Below are positions 34,259 through 43,199 of a DNA stretch of 64,000 bases, piece after piece. Positions within the stretch are counted from its first letter, which is position 1, and each line of letters starts with the position of its first letter. Under the pieces are notes generated by a model that searched no databases, was not told where the DNA came from, and saw nothing but the letters and a program-made list of their open reading frames with translations. Made by a program: the position numbers and the translations under genes. Source of the DNA: Acidipropionibacterium acidipropionici (GTDB lineage: Bacteria > Actinomycetota > Actinomycetes > Propionibacteriales > Propionibacteriaceae); contig NZ_CP013126.1 of NCBI RefSeq assembly GCF_001441165.1, positions 2,261,551 through 2,325,550 on the forward strand. Reading direction: 5' to 3'.

Positions 34259-34478
34259 CGGTGGGTCACCTCTGAGACTGTCGCGGTGGGCGCGGCCATG
34301 CGGCCATGGGGCGGGTACTGACACATGCTCGTCAGTGTCCGCCCGGGCTCCGGCGGCGCCCCTGTCAGTCCGCATGCTGGAAGCGGTATCCAGAATATAT
34401 GGCGAATGTCACATCTGTGTGACAGCGACGATGCCCCGACTCCTACCGGCCTCATCCCACGTGCGGCAGAGTGATCCC

Positions 34479-35069
34479 ATGAGCGGCATCAACATCTATC
34501 TGGACATCGACGGGGTGCTCAACCGCTACGGGCCCGTCCGGAAGGGCCGCTCCGGCGTCGACCCGGCCGATCCCGAGGCCGACGAGTGGCCGGCCTACAC
34601 GTCGTCGGGAGGGGTGCTCGTGTGGCCCCCCGAGATGATCGTGAGGATCAACCGGCTCATCGCCGCCGACGACGTCACCCCCTACTGGCTGACCACCTGG
34701 GAGTCGGACGCCGCGGTCTTCGGCGAGCAGGTCGGCCTGGAGGGTTCGGCGGACTGGACCTGGCTGCCGTCGGTCGGCATCGCGGGGGACGGGCGGTGGC
34801 AGAAGTACGCGAGCATCCGCGAGCATGTAGAGCAGACCGACCCGGTCTTCGCCGTGTGGCTGGACGACGACCTGGCCCATGAGCCGGACGCCCGGCGCTG
34901 GGCCCGCAGGACGGGGCGCGTGTTCGCCCTGGCGCCCGAGCCGATGGAGGGCCTGCGTCCCTCCCAGCTGACCAGGATCGAGGAGCTGATCGCCGAGGCT
35001 CACAGGACCGGGGCCTCCCCGATGGGGCGCGTCAGGCCGGGGTCGAGGCCTTCCCGTCGACCACGGTGA
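34479..35069 (+). CDS. HAD-fold hydrolase-like protein
   Basis: A 196-residue protein with the HAD nucleophile loop YLDIDGVLN (Asp9 and Asp11), a Thr in LTTWESDAA and a C-terminal acidic pair VWLDDDLAHEPDARRW. It matches the HAD group found in RNA-repair-type or hypothetical proteins of actinobacteria. Substrate unknown. Start ATG 34479 was selected because the fold begins there. Its last 38 nt overlap the 3' end of the convergent ABC ATPase gene. The 220 bp upstream (34259-34478) hold no gene. Confidence 0.75.
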   Translation: MSGINIYLDIDGVLNRYGPVRKGRSGVDPADPEADEWPAYTSSGGVLVWPPEMIVRINRLIAADDVTPYWLTTWESDAAVFGEQVGLEGSADWTWLPSVGIAGDGRWQKYASIREHVEQTDPVFAVWLDDDLAHEPDARRWARRTGRVFALAPEPMEGLRPSQLTRIEELIAEAHRTGASPMGRVRPGSRPSRRPR

Positions 35070-35727
35070 CCAGCTTGTCCAGGGCCTGGCGGTGGCTCAG
35101 GTCATGGGTGACCAGCAGGGTGGCGGTGCGGCGCTCGTGGGTGAGCCGGGCGATGAGATCCATGATCTCGGCGCCGCGCTCCTGATCCAGGGCACTGGTC
35201 GGCTCGTCGACCAGCAGCACCTCGGGCTCGCGGACCAGGCCGCGGGCGATGGCGACCCGCTGGCGCTGGCCGCCCGACAGCTGGTGGGGGCGCTTGTCGG
35301 CATGACCGGCAAGACCGACGGCGTCCAGCAGGCCCTCGACCCGGTCGTCGATCCCGGCGCGGAACGCGCGCCCGCCGCCCCCGCCGAGCCTGGCCATCAC
35401 CTGGAGCTGTTCCCGTGCGGAGAGGGCCGGCAGCAGATTCGACTGCTGGAAGACCATGCCGATGCGTTCGCGGCGCAGCGCGGTGGCCTCGTCGCGGGAC
35501 AGCTGGGCGGCGTCGACCTGATCGGCGCCGTCGCCGATGAGGACGCCGCCGGAGTCGGGATGGATGAGCGCGGCGGCGACCGCCAGGATGCTCGACTTGC
35601 CCGAACCGGAGGGGCCGGTGATCCCGGTCACGGCGCCGTTGCCGCCGTGAAGGGTGACGTCGTCGACGGCGGTGATCCGGTTCTCGCCGTCGGGGTAGGT
35701 GAGGGTGACGTTCTGAAGGTCGATCAT
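35032..35727 (-). CDS. MacB/LolD-type ABC transporter ATP-binding protein
   Basis: A 231-residue ATPase: Walker A GPSGSGKSS, Q-loop GMVFQQSNLLP, signature QLSGGQRQRVAIARGLV, Walker B VLLVDEPTSALD and LLVTHDLS. It belongs to the exporter group that pairs with FtsX-type permeases (MacB, LolD, BceA). The 5' end overlaps the ftsX-like stop by 4 nt. A two-component system lies divergently upstream. Together they look like an envelope-stress or antimicrobial-peptide export module; that role is inference. Confidence 0.92.
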   Translation of the reverse strand: MIDLQNVTLTYPDGENRITAVDDVTLHGGNGAVTGITGPSGSGKSSILAVAAALIHPDSGGVLIGDGADQVDAAQLSRDEATALRRERIGMVFQQSNLLPALSAREQLQVMARLGGGGGRAFRAGIDDRVEGLLDAVGLAGHADKRPHQLSGGQRQRVAIARGLVREPEVLLVDEPTSALDQERGAEIMDLIARLTHERRTATLLVTHDLSHRQALDKLVTVVDGKASTPA

Positions 35728-36818
35728 CGGTTGCTCCCGAGTGCGGTGAGGGGATCGGCGGTGGTGACTGTGCGCAGCGCGAAGGCCGCGCCGGCCAGCC
35801 CGAGGACGGCCATCACGGCCGCCGGGGCGATGGTGGTCAATGGACTGATGATGAACGGAAGCGCCTGTCCCGCAAGGGTTCCCAGGCCGAGCACGGCGGC
35901 CAGGCCGACGGCGATCCCTGCCGCGAGGACGATGAGCGCCTGGCCCAGCGAGTCGCGGATGAGTGAGCCGGTGGTGGCGCCGAGAGCCTTGAGGACGGCG
36001 ATGTCGCCGGAGCGCTGCATCGTCCAGACCGTGAAGAAGGCGCCGACGACCAGCGCGGAGATGCCGAAGAGCATGGCGATCATGAGTCCCAGGGAGCCGA
36101 TCTCGGACTTGAAGGCGTCCAGGGCGGTGAGGCTGGCCAGCGGGGTCTTGGCGACGGTGCCGGTCCGGGCAGAGACCGCGTCCCAGTCGGGGGTGCCGGT
36201 GACCGCCAGGAGGGTGGGTTCGCCGCTTCCGCCGCTGCGCGTGCTGGCCCGGGCCCACGCGTCGGGGGTCATGGTGATCACCGGTGTGTGGCTGTACCAG
36301 AGGTCCTTGCCGACCGAGGCGACCTCGTACTTCGAGCCGAGAATCGTGACGGTGTCGCCGGTGCGGGCGTCCAGATCCTCGGCCGCGCCCTTCGACAGCG
36401 TGACCTGGTTGTCATGGGAGGGTGCTCCGCGGGTGGTCCCGAAGAGGGCGACCCCGGTCGGGTCGGCAGTGCCGGCCGAGGAGGCGCGCGAGGGGGCGAT
36501 TCCGACCGGCACGGCCGAGGTGACGCCGTCGGCTTCCCGCCAGGCGCCGATCGTCTTGTCGTCGAGGGCCGACGTCGCGAAGCTCGGATCGCCGTCGTCG
36601 GGCTGAGCCAGGACCAGGCGGTCCCCGGGCAGGTCGAGGACGGCCGAGACGTTCTGGGACGCCAGGCCTCCGGTGAGGCCCGACAGGAAGCCGACCAGCA
36701 GGGTGATGAGGGCCACCACCGCTCCGATCAGCAGGAACCGGCCGCGGGCGAACCGCAGCTCTCTGGATCCGACGAACACGTCACATGCCTTTCCGCCCCC
36801 ACACCCTGTGCGAGCCAT
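35724..36818 (-). CDS. FtsX-like ABC transporter permease
   Basis: A 364-residue permease with MacB-type topology: TM1 near residues 28-50 (FLLIGAVVALITLLVGFLSGL), a large extracytoplasmic domain (~60-235), and three C-terminal helices including the FtsX signature FTVWTMQRSGDIAVLKALGATTGSLIRDSLGQA. The start at 36818 has a strong AAGGAG; a GTG at 36779 with the usual VFVGSRELR opening is an alternative. It is the first gene of the exporter pair, divergent from the sensor kinase at 36930. Confidence 0.9.
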   Translation of the reverse strand: MARTGCGGGKACDVFVGSRELRFARGRFLLIGAVVALITLLVGFLSGLTGGLASQNVSAVLDLPGDRLVLAQPDDGDPSFATSALDDKTIGAWREADGVTSAVPVGIAPSRASSAGTADPTGVALFGTTRGAPSHDNQVTLSKGAAEDLDARTGDTVTILGSKYEVASVGKDLWYSHTPVITMTPDAWARASTRSGGSGEPTLLAVTGTPDWDAVSARTGTVAKTPLASLTALDAFKSEIGSLGLMIAMLFGISALVVGAFFTVWTMQRSGDIAVLKALGATTGSLIRDSLGQALIVLAAGIAVGLAAVLGLGTLAGQALPFIISPLTTIAPAAVMAVLGLAGAAFALRTVTTADPLTALGSNR

Positions 36819-36929
36819 GTCTCAACTCTCCTTGTCAGGGCGGGTCCGGACATCACCAGAAGAACGGGAACGTGGGTCAACCTTTCGGTTGATGGACGGG
36901 TCGAGCGGCTCGCATAGGCTGCAGTCGTC

Positions 36930-38126
36930 ATGTCCCACTCGACACTCGCCCCCGTGTTCACCGGCCTGCGGTTCGGCCTCCACGCCCTGCTCGTCGGTCT
37001 GGCGGTCTTCGCCGTGGCCCGCGCCTTCCTCGTCTCGTCGCCCACCAGGATCGCGACGTCGGCGGTGGGGGTGGCATTCGTCGTGGTCTATTTGCTGGGC
37101 GCGTGGGCCGCCCGCTCGGGGGGCTCGACCGGTGGGCGGCCCGACCGCGCCTTCGCCCGGGTGTGGATCGTCGTGCTCACGCTGCTCTGGGCGGTCCTGG
37201 TGTGGCTTGGCCCCGACGCCGCCTATCTGGTCTTCCCGCTGTTCTTCCTGTATCTCCACGTCCTTCCGGGCGCCGGCGGGGTGACAGCGATCGTGGTCTC
37301 GACAGGTTTCGCGATCGGTGCGCTGGGGCTCCATCAGGGATTCAGCGTCGGAGGGGTCATCGGCCCGCTCATCGGCGCCGGCGTCGCCCTGCTCATCGGG
37401 GCGGCCTATAGGGCGCTGCGACGCGAGGCCCGGGAGCGGGAGCGGCTGCTCGAGGAACTGATCCGGACCCGCCACCAGCTGGCCGATGCCGAGCGCGAGC
37501 AGGGGGCCCTGGCCGAGCGGGCCCGGCTCGCCCGGGAGATCCACGACACGGTGGCCCAGAGCCTGTCGTCGATCCAGATGCTGCTGCGCGCGGCGCAGGC
37601 CACCACTCCCGAACCGGGAGCCGGCTACCTGGAGCTCGCCCGCGAGACCGCCGCCGAATCGCTGGCCGACACCAGGCAGATCATCCGGGAGCTGACCCCC
37701 TCGAGGCTGGGAGACGGCCTGGCCGCGGCGCTGCGCAGACTCGGGCAGGACCAGACGGGGCGGTCCGGGGCGGCGGTCAGCGTCGACGCCCAGGAACTGG
37801 ACCTGCCGATGGCCGTCCAGACGGCGCTGCTGCGTATCGCCCAGGGCGCCCTGTCGAATGTGATCCTCCATGCCGGGGCCGCCCGCATCGGCGTCGAGCT
37901 CACCGGGGCGGAGGATCGCGTGGATCTTGTTGTTCGCGACGACGGGCACGGCTTCGATGTCTCGGCCGTGGTCGCCGCCTCCCATGAGGCCGGCTCATTC
38001 GGGCTGCAGGCGATGCGCGAACGGGTCGAACAGTTCGGCGGCACCTTCGTGGTCGATTCGGGGCCCGGCAGGGGCACGACGGTGACCGCCCGCCTGCCGC
38101 TCGGTCAGGAGAAGGGGTCGTCATGA
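36930..38126 (+). CDS. Sensor histidine kinase, NarL/DesK type
   Basis: A 398-residue membrane kinase. Six hydrophobic segments occupy residues 1-~165, with only short loops, so it may sense the membrane. A coiled-coil follows (EARERERLLEELIRTRHQLADAEREQ). The H-box is ARLAREIHDTVAQSLSS, with the phospho-accepting His205, and the ATPase has DDGHGFD and GSFGLQAMRERVEQFGG. The stop overlaps the response-regulator gene by 4 nt. It is divergent from the FtsX/ABC unit, which is its likely target. Confidence 0.92.
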   Translation: MSHSTLAPVFTGLRFGLHALLVGLAVFAVARAFLVSSPTRIATSAVGVAFVVVYLLGAWAARSGGSTGGRPDRAFARVWIVVLTLLWAVLVWLGPDAAYLVFPLFFLYLHVLPGAGGVTAIVVSTGFAIGALGLHQGFSVGGVIGPLIGAGVALLIGAAYRALRREARERERLLEELIRTRHQLADAEREQGALAERARLAREIHDTVAQSLSSIQMLLRAAQATTPEPGAGYLELARETAAESLADTRQIIRELTPSRLGDGLAAALRRLGQDQTGRSGAAVSVDAQELDLPMAVQTALLRIAQGALSNVILHAGAARIGVELTGAEDRVDLVVRDDGHGFDVSAVVAASHEAGSFGLQAMRERVEQFGGTFVVDSGPGRGTTVTARLPLGQEKGSS

Positions 38127-38743
38127 TCCGCATCGTGCTGGCCGACGATCACCCGGTGGTCCGCATCGGCATCCGGGCGATGCTGTCGGGCGATCCGGAT
38201 CTCGACGTCGTAGGGGAGGCGGCAACCCCCGACGAGGCCGTCGCGAGATCGGTCGAGCTGTCTCCCGACGTCATGCTCATGGACCTGCAGTTCGCCGCCG
38301 AGCAGACCGGGGCCGATGCCACCCGTCGCATCCGGGCCCTTCCGGATCCGCCGGCGGTGCTGGTGCTCACCAACTACGACACCGACGGGGACATCCTCTC
38401 GGCGGTCGAGGCGGGGGCCAGCGGCTACCTGCTCAAGGACGCCCCGCCGGCGGAGCTCATCGCCGCGATCCACGCGGCGGCGGCCGGGGAGACGGCCCTG
38501 GCCCCCGCGGTGGCGGGCCGTCTGCTCACCCGGATGCGCTCCCCGCAGGTGAGCCTGTCCGCGCGGGAGGTGGAGGTGCTGCAGCTGGTCGGCGAGGGGG
38601 CCTCCAACGGCGTCATCGCTCACAAGCTGTACATCAGCGACGCCACCGTGAAGACCCATCTGGTGCACATCTACAGCAAGCTGGGCGTCTCCTCGCGCAC
38701 CGCAGCCGTCGCCGCCGCGCGCGAGGCCGGCATCCTCCGATAG
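38123..38743 (+). CDS. NarL/FixJ-family response regulator
   Basis: A 206-residue regulator. The receiver has the acid pair in IRIVLADDHPVVRIG, phospho-acceptor Asp54 in SPDVMLMDLQF, and Lys in YLLKDAPP. The LuxR-type HTH runs from SLSAREVEVLQLVGEGASNGVIAHKLYISDATVKTHLVHIYSKLGV. Cognate partner of the kinase immediately upstream. Likely targets are the divergent exporter promoter and possibly its own operon. Confidence 0.94.
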   Translation: MIRIVLADDHPVVRIGIRAMLSGDPDLDVVGEAATPDEAVARSVELSPDVMLMDLQFAAEQTGADATRRIRALPDPPAVLVLTNYDTDGDILSAVEAGASGYLLKDAPPAELIAAIHAAAAGETALAPAVAGRLLTRMRSPQVSLSAREVEVLQLVGEGASNGVIAHKLYISDATVKTHLVHIYSKLGVSSRTAAVAAAREAGILR

Positions 38744-38751
38744 GCGGGCCT

Positions 38752-39324
38752 TCAGGGCTCCTGGAGGGGCACGAAGACGTACTGCCCGTGATGCGTGGTT
38801 CTCAGGTGATCCCCGGAACGAGTGACCCGGGTCATGACGCCGCCCACCGGGCCCACCAGGACACCGCCGTCGGCGAGCTGTTCCAGCAGCGGCTCGGGGG
38901 CCCGACCGCGGGCGTCGGCCGAGATCAGGATCCGGTCGTAGGGGCCGTCCGGGGGCAGGCCGAGGACTCCTGGTTCGGGGACCTCGATGCGCCAGGGGCT
39001 CAGGTCGGGGATCCGGGCCAGCGCCCTGCGCGATGACTTCACCAGACGCGATTCGAGTTCGACCCCGATCACCTCGCCGGGGGCCGCCAGCCGTGAGAGC
39101 AGCCCCGTCGTCCAGCCCGAACCGGAGCCGACGTCCAGGACCCGGTCGCCGGGGCGCACGTCGAGCAGGATGAGCATGTCGCGCACCGTGGAGGGCTGGG
39201 AGCAGGTGGGGCCGCCGCCCAGCGGCAGGGCGTCGTCGACTCCCGCCAGGCGTCGCAGCGTCATCGGCAGAAACGCCGATCGCGGCACCGCCCGGAAGGC
39301 CTCATCGATCCGGTCGTCTCCCAT
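38752..39324 (-). CDS. Protein-L-isoaspartate O-methyltransferase-like protein
   Basis: A 190-residue class I SAM methyltransferase of PCMT type. It shows RIDEAFRAVPRSAFLP at the N-terminus, TCSQPSTVRDMLILLDVRPGDRVLDVGSGSGWTTGLLS (SAM motif I) and YDRILISADARG. The Ser-Gln-Pro segment is the PCMT substrate loop. It is shorter than standard PCMT (~210) and may be a relative rather than a true repair enzyme. Starts at ATG 39324; converges with the response-regulator gene 8 bp away. Confidence 0.82.
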   Translation of the reverse strand: MGDDRIDEAFRAVPRSAFLPMTLRRLAGVDDALPLGGGPTCSQPSTVRDMLILLDVRPGDRVLDVGSGSGWTTGLLSRLAAPGEVIGVELESRLVKSSRRALARIPDLSPWRIEVPEPGVLGLPPDGPYDRILISADARGRAPEPLLEQLADGGVLVGPVGGVMTRVTRSGDHLRTTHHGQYVFVPLQEP

Positions 39325-39361
39325 GTCCCCATTGTTCCCGTAGCCCACCGGTCCACGCGAT

Positions 39362-39432
39362 CCCCAATGTGGCGCGGAGCGGCGTTCCGGTGCCGGAACC
39401 GGGCATCCGCGCCGTCTGGCGCCACATTGGGG
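39362..39432. repeat. Palindromic interspersed repeat, copy B
   Basis: 71 bp with perfect 13-bp ends CCCCAATGTGGCG (39362-39374) and CGCCACATTGGGG (39420-39432). An inner stem TTCCGG-TG-CCGGAA occupies the middle. Nearly identical to copy C, 448 bp to the right in the same orientation. Confidence 0.85.
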
Positions 39433-39509
39433 CACGTCGAACCGGCATGGATCCGCCCCGGCGGTCGGGACAGCGGGTGGTAGGGGTGGAAACAGGAGGT
39501 GGTGTGCTC

Positions 39510-39788
39510 ATGGCCACCAGGAAATGGTCGCAGGATGTCACCGAGCACTCCGACGCTCTCGACCTTGAAGGCGGGGTGTTCACATGGAAGGACCCGAGGA
39601 GGATCGCCGAGTCTCTCATGGATTCGGCGAGACAGTCCTTCCGGCGCAAGGCCTCGTCGCCCTACCGCTCCGCGATGTCGATGCTCACCTTCTACATGAA
39701 CAGGGCCGGCAGCGGCCTGGACGAGGAGCAGCGCGAGATCCTGGACCGGGCCAAGGACGAGTTGCGTCGCCTGCGCGACGAGGGCTGA
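39510..39788 (+). CDS. DUF3175 family protein
   Basis: A 92-residue protein with the DUF3175 pattern: [23 protein letters not shown] at the start, then [36 protein letters not shown] and a charged C-terminal helix. Function unknown. The start at 39510 is fixed by an AGGAGGT ribosome site. The gene is bracketed by palindromic repeats B and C. It is small, basic and soluble. Confidence 0.8.
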   Translation: MATRKWSQDVTEHSDALDLEGGVFTWKDPRRIAESLMDSARQSFRRKASSPYRSAMSMLTFYMNRAGSGLDEEQREILDRAKDELRRLRDEG

Positions 39789-39809
39789 GCCGACCCGATC
39801 GGCCTCCTC

Positions 39810-39878
39810 CCCAATGTGGCGCGGAGCGGCGGCCCGGTGCCGGAACCGGGGGTTCGCGCCGTCTGGCGCCACATTGGG
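39810..39878. repeat. Palindromic interspersed repeat, copy C
   Basis: 69 bp with 12-bp ends CCCAATGTGGCG and CGCCACATTGGG. It shares GCGGAGCGGCG, GGTGCCGGAACCGGG and CGCCGTCTGGCGCCACATTGG with copy B, while the inner loop bases differ slightly. It lies between the DUF3175 gene and the acetyltransferase gene. Confidence 0.85.
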
Positions 39879-39951
39879 ACCCGCCGGGCCGGGCACGGGC
39901 GTGGATAGGCTGGCGGGCGACGGCATCCGGACCACACGTGACGGAGACCCG

Positions 39952-40629
39952 ATGACAGGCATTCCCGATCCCACCCGGCTCACCCCGACCACCCGGCCCG
40001 ATCTCACCAATGTCGTGTTCCTCAACAACGAGGTGACCTCGGAGTTCATCGAGGTCGGCGACTACACCTATGCCGACGCCGAGGGCGACCCGACTCCCTT
40101 CGAGCAGCGCTGCGTGAAGTATCTGTACGGCCCGCAGAAGCTGCGGATCGGCCGGTTCACCACCATCGGGCCCGGCGTGGAGATCCTCATGCCCGGCGGC
40201 AACCATCCGATGGCCGGGCCGTCGACCTACCCGTTCACGATGTTCGGCGGCGACTGGTCCGACGCCACACTCGGCACCTTCCTGGCCATCGAGCAGCCCG
40301 GCGACACCGTCATCGGCAATGACGTGTGGATCGGGCGGGGTGCGACGATCCTGCCGGGCGTCACGATCGGCGACGGGGCCGTCATCGGTGCCCGCAGCGT
40401 CGTGACCGGAGACGTCGGCCCCTACCGGGTCGTCGCGGGCAACCCCGCAAGGCTCGTCCGCTCCCGGTTCACCGATGAGGAGATCGCGCTGCTGGAGGAT
40501 CTGCGATGGTGGGACTGGCCCGTCGAGATCATCACCCGTCACGCCGCCGTCATCATGGGCGGGACGCCGCAGGATCTGGCAGAGGTCGCCCCCGATCAGG
40601 CGCCCGGGCCGGCCAGATCTGCGCAGTAG
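39952..40629 (+). CDS. Xenobiotic acetyltransferase-like protein (Vat family)
   Basis: A 225-residue left-handed beta-helix protein of the LbH-XAT group that includes streptogramin and chloramphenicol acetyltransferases. Hexapeptide repeats run from [20 protein letters not shown] to [30 protein letters not shown], and the catalytic His lies in NHPMAG. A WDWP segment near the end is typical. The sequence does not prove antibiotic resistance; many actinobacterial members have other acceptors. The start is ATG 39952, with GGAGA upstream. Confidence 0.88.
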   Translation: MTGIPDPTRLTPTTRPDLTNVVFLNNEVTSEFIEVGDYTYADAEGDPTPFEQRCVKYLYGPQKLRIGRFTTIGPGVEILMPGGNHPMAGPSTYPFTMFGGDWSDATLGTFLAIEQPGDTVIGNDVWIGRGATILPGVTIGDGAVIGARSVVTGDVGPYRVVAGNPARLVRSRFTDEEIALLEDLRWWDWPVEIITRHAAVIMGGTPQDLAEVAPDQAPGPARSAQ

Positions 40630-40639
40630 CCTCAAGGGC

Positions 40640-41146
40640 GTGGCTGATACCGGCATTGACGACGCGACATCGGATGCGGCGCTGCGCGATGAGGTCCGCA
40701 CTCACTACGCCCGGGCCGCCACCGCGGTGAAACCCGGCTCCCGGACGAACCTCCTGGCCGACGAGTCCTGCTGTGCGACCTCGTGCTGCGGGGACTCCAC
40801 GGCGCCCGGTTTCGGGTCCGGGCTCTACGACCTGTCCGACACAGTCGCACTCCCAGTCGGGGCTGTTGAGGCGAGCATGGGCTGCGGCAACCCCGTCGAA
40901 GTGGCCGAGCTTCACGAGGGCGAGAGGGTGCTCGATCTCGGATCCGGCGGAGGCATCGACGTGCTGCTGTCGGCGCGGCGGGTCGGGCCGAGCGGGTTCG
41001 CCTACGGCGTCGACATGACCGACGAGATGCTCGCCCGTGCCGGATTCGTCGAGACGACCGTGGAGTTCACCCATGAGGTCGCCGACGGCATGCACGGCGC
41101 GATCGTGCGCGCGTCGAAGCCGGCCGTCGGATCGGTGGATCGGTGA
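40640..41146 (+). pseudogene. arsM: Arsenite S-adenosylmethyltransferase with a large internal deletion
   Basis: 168 residues against 260-280 for ArsM. The N-terminal part is conserved: VRTHYARAATAV, the Cys pairs of SCCATSCCGD, MGCGNPVEVAELHEGERVLDLGSGGGIDVLL (SAM motif). After TDEMLARA the sequence jumps to GFVETTVEFTHEV, which matches the usual C-terminus. About 95 residues, including the SAM-acceptor half and an arsenic-binding Cys, are missing in frame. The product is unlikely to methylate arsenite. GTG start; overlaps phzF by 4 nt. Confidence 0.8.
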
Positions 41147-41985
41147 CTCGTTCCCGCACGTTCGCGCAGGTCGATGTCTTCTCCTCGGCCCCTTACCGCG
41201 GCAATCCGGTCGCCGTCATCCTGGACGCCGAGGGGCTCAGTGACGAGGAGATGCTGCGGATCGCCCGCTGGACCAACCTGTCCGAGACGACATTCGTGCT
41301 GCCGCCGGCAGCTCCCACGGCCGACTACCGCCTGAGGATCTTCACCCCCGGGGGAGAGCTGCCCTTCGCCGGACACCCCACCCTCGGATCGGCTCGCGCA
41401 TGGCTCGACCACGGCGGTGTCCCCCGTAGCGGCGACGTGATCGTCCAGGAATGCCGTGCGGGTCTGATCGACGTGCGACGTGGCGAGGGCATCCTGTCCT
41501 TCGCCGCCCCGCCGACGCTGCGCGGCGGGCCCCTCGGCGCGGCCGATCTGGATCGCTTCGTCGGCGCACTTGGGATTGCGCCGGATCAGGTCGTCTCCCA
41601 CCAATGGGTCGACAACGGGCCGGGCTGGGCGGTGCTGAGGCTCGCCACCGCCCAGGAGGTCCTGGATCTTGAACCCGACCTGACCCGGATCCCCGACGCC
41701 ATGGTCGGGGTGATCGGCGCTCACCCCGACGGCGCTGAGGAGGATTTCGAGATGCGTACGTTCGCGCCCGGGGTGGGCGTCGCCGAGGACCCGGTGTGCG
41801 GGTCCATGAACGCATCGGTGGGGCAGTGGCTGATCCGCACCGGCGCAGTTCCCGGTGGGTACCGGGTCTCGCAGGGCACCAGACTCGGGCGGGCCGGGCG
41901 GATCACGATCACTCCCGGACAGGACGGCTCCGTGTGGGTGGGCGGGGCGGCCACCACACTGTTCCGAGGTGAGGCGTTCGCCTGA
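41143..41985 (+). CDS. PhzF family isomerase
   Basis: A 280-residue protein with the PhzF/DapF-like fold. It opens FAQVDVFSSAPYRGNPVAVI and has WTNLSETTFVLPP, containing the conserved Glu, FTPGGELPFAGHPTLGSA, with the GHPT loop, and EDPVCGSMNASVGQWL near the end. Such proteins are isomerases or epimerases of mostly unknown substrate. The GTG start overlaps the arsM remnant. It is followed after 42 bp by ybaK. Confidence 0.9.
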   Translation: MTRSRTFAQVDVFSSAPYRGNPVAVILDAEGLSDEEMLRIARWTNLSETTFVLPPAAPTADYRLRIFTPGGELPFAGHPTLGSARAWLDHGGVPRSGDVIVQECRAGLIDVRRGEGILSFAAPPTLRGGPLGAADLDRFVGALGIAPDQVVSHQWVDNGPGWAVLRLATAQEVLDLEPDLTRIPDAMVGVIGAHPDGAEEDFEMRTFAPGVGVAEDPVCGSMNASVGQWLIRTGAVPGGYRVSQGTRLGRAGRITITPGQDGSVWVGGAATTLFRGEAFA

Positions 41986-42027
41986 CGGTCGGGGAAGCCC
42001 AGACATCCGAGAGGACAAGGAGAGACA

Positions 42028-42498
42028 GTGAGTGTTGAAGGGGTTCAGGAGTTTCTCGATTCCCACCACACCGGTCTGAGAGTCATCGAGCCCGAGGCCG
42101 ACACGTCGACTGTGGAGGCGGCTGCCGCGGCCCTGGGCGTGACGCCCGCCCAGATCGCCAAGACTCTGGCGGTGAGGGCCGGGGACCGCGTGGTCCTGGT
42201 GGTCACCGCCGGCACCGCGCGGCTCGCCAACGCCAAGTTCCGCGCCCGGTTCGGGGCCAAGCCCCGGATGCTGCCCGGACCCGAGGCACAGGCTCTTACC
42301 GGGCAGCCGGTCGGCGGCATCAGCCCGTTCGGGCACGACGGCGGCATCGAAGTGTTCTGCGACGAGTCCCTGCACGCCTTCGGCATCGTGTTCCCCGCCG
42401 GCGGAAGCCCTAACAGTGCGGTGCGCGTCACCCCCGACCAGATCGCCGAACTGACCGGAGCCCAGTGGGTCGACGTCACCAAGGAGCCGACGTCGTGA
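42028..42498 (+). CDS. YbaK/EbsC-family aminoacyl-tRNA deacylase
   Basis: A 156-residue YbaK-fold protein that hydrolyses mischarged aminoacyl-tRNA in related families. It has AAALGVTPAQIAKTLAVR (conserved Lys), LVVTAGTARLANAKFR, GGISPFGHDGG and NSAVRVTPDQIAEL. GTG start with AAGGAG 6 nt upstream. Its end overlaps the next racemase gene by 4 nt, making a coupled pair. The exact tRNA substrate is not known. Confidence 0.9.
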   Translation: MSVEGVQEFLDSHHTGLRVIEPEADTSTVEAAAAALGVTPAQIAKTLAVRAGDRVVLVVTAGTARLANAKFRARFGAKPRMLPGPEAQALTGQPVGGISPFGHDGGIEVFCDESLHAFGIVFPAGGSPNSAVRVTPDQIAELTGAQWVDVTKEPTS

Positions 42499-43199
42499 GA
42501 ACTCTCGGACTGATCCACGGGATGAGCCCCGTGTCCACCGTCGACTTCTACGAGGGGGTCAACGCCCGCGTCAACGAGGTGCTCGGCGGCAACGGGTCCG
42601 CCGACATGCTGCTGGCCAGCGTCGACTTCGCCAATGTGGACCACTGGGTCCAGGCCGGTGCGTGGGACGAGTTGCGCGCCTACCTCGTCGACAAGGCCGT
42701 CTCGCTGGCGGCCGCCGGGGCCGACTTCCTGGCCATCGGGAGCAACACGGGTCACATCGCGGCCGACGCCATCGGCGGGGCCGTCGACCTGCCGCTGCTG
42801 CACGTCGGCGACGTGGTCGCCGAGGAGGCGGCTGCCCGGGGCGCCCGCACACTCGGACTGCTGGGCACCAGCGTCGTCACCGAACTGCCGTTCTACCGGA
42901 ACAGGCTCGAGTCCCACGGCCTGGCGGTTCTCACACCGTCTGCCGACGATCGTGCCTTCGCCCACCGCATCGTCTTCGGCGAGCTGTCCCACGGCGTCTT
43001 CACCGACGAGTCGCGCAGCGAACTGATCCGCATCATGCGCGGCCTCATCGACGCCGGGGCCGAACTCATCGTGCTCGGCTGCACCGAGTACGGCCTGCTG
43101 GTCGCCGACACCGACGCTCCCGACATCCCCCGGCTGGACACCAACGAGGTGTTCATGGACGCCGTGTCCCGGGCGATCCTGGAGGAGCCGGCCCGCTAG
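42495..43199 (+). CDS. Asp/Glu racemase family protein lacking the first catalytic Cys
   Basis: A 234-residue member of the aspartate/glutamate racemase family. It begins RTLGLIHGMSPVSTVDFYEGVNARVNE. The first catalytic cysteine, normally in CNTxH, is Ser in AIGSNTGHIAAD, whereas the second is kept in LIVLGCTEYGLL. Some racemases of this family use Thr there, so activity or altered specificity remains possible. It is coupled to ybaK and related to, but distinct from, the racemase at 56001. Convergent with the hemerythrin gene. Confidence 0.88.
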   Translation: MRTLGLIHGMSPVSTVDFYEGVNARVNEVLGGNGSADMLLASVDFANVDHWVQAGAWDELRAYLVDKAVSLAAAGADFLAIGSNTGHIAADAIGGAVDLPLLHVGDVVAEEAAARGARTLGLLGTSVVTELPFYRNRLESHGLAVLTPSADDRAFAHRIVFGELSHGVFTDESRSELIRIMRGLIDAGAELIVLGCTEYGLLVADTDAPDIPRLDTNEVFMDAVSRAILEEPAR

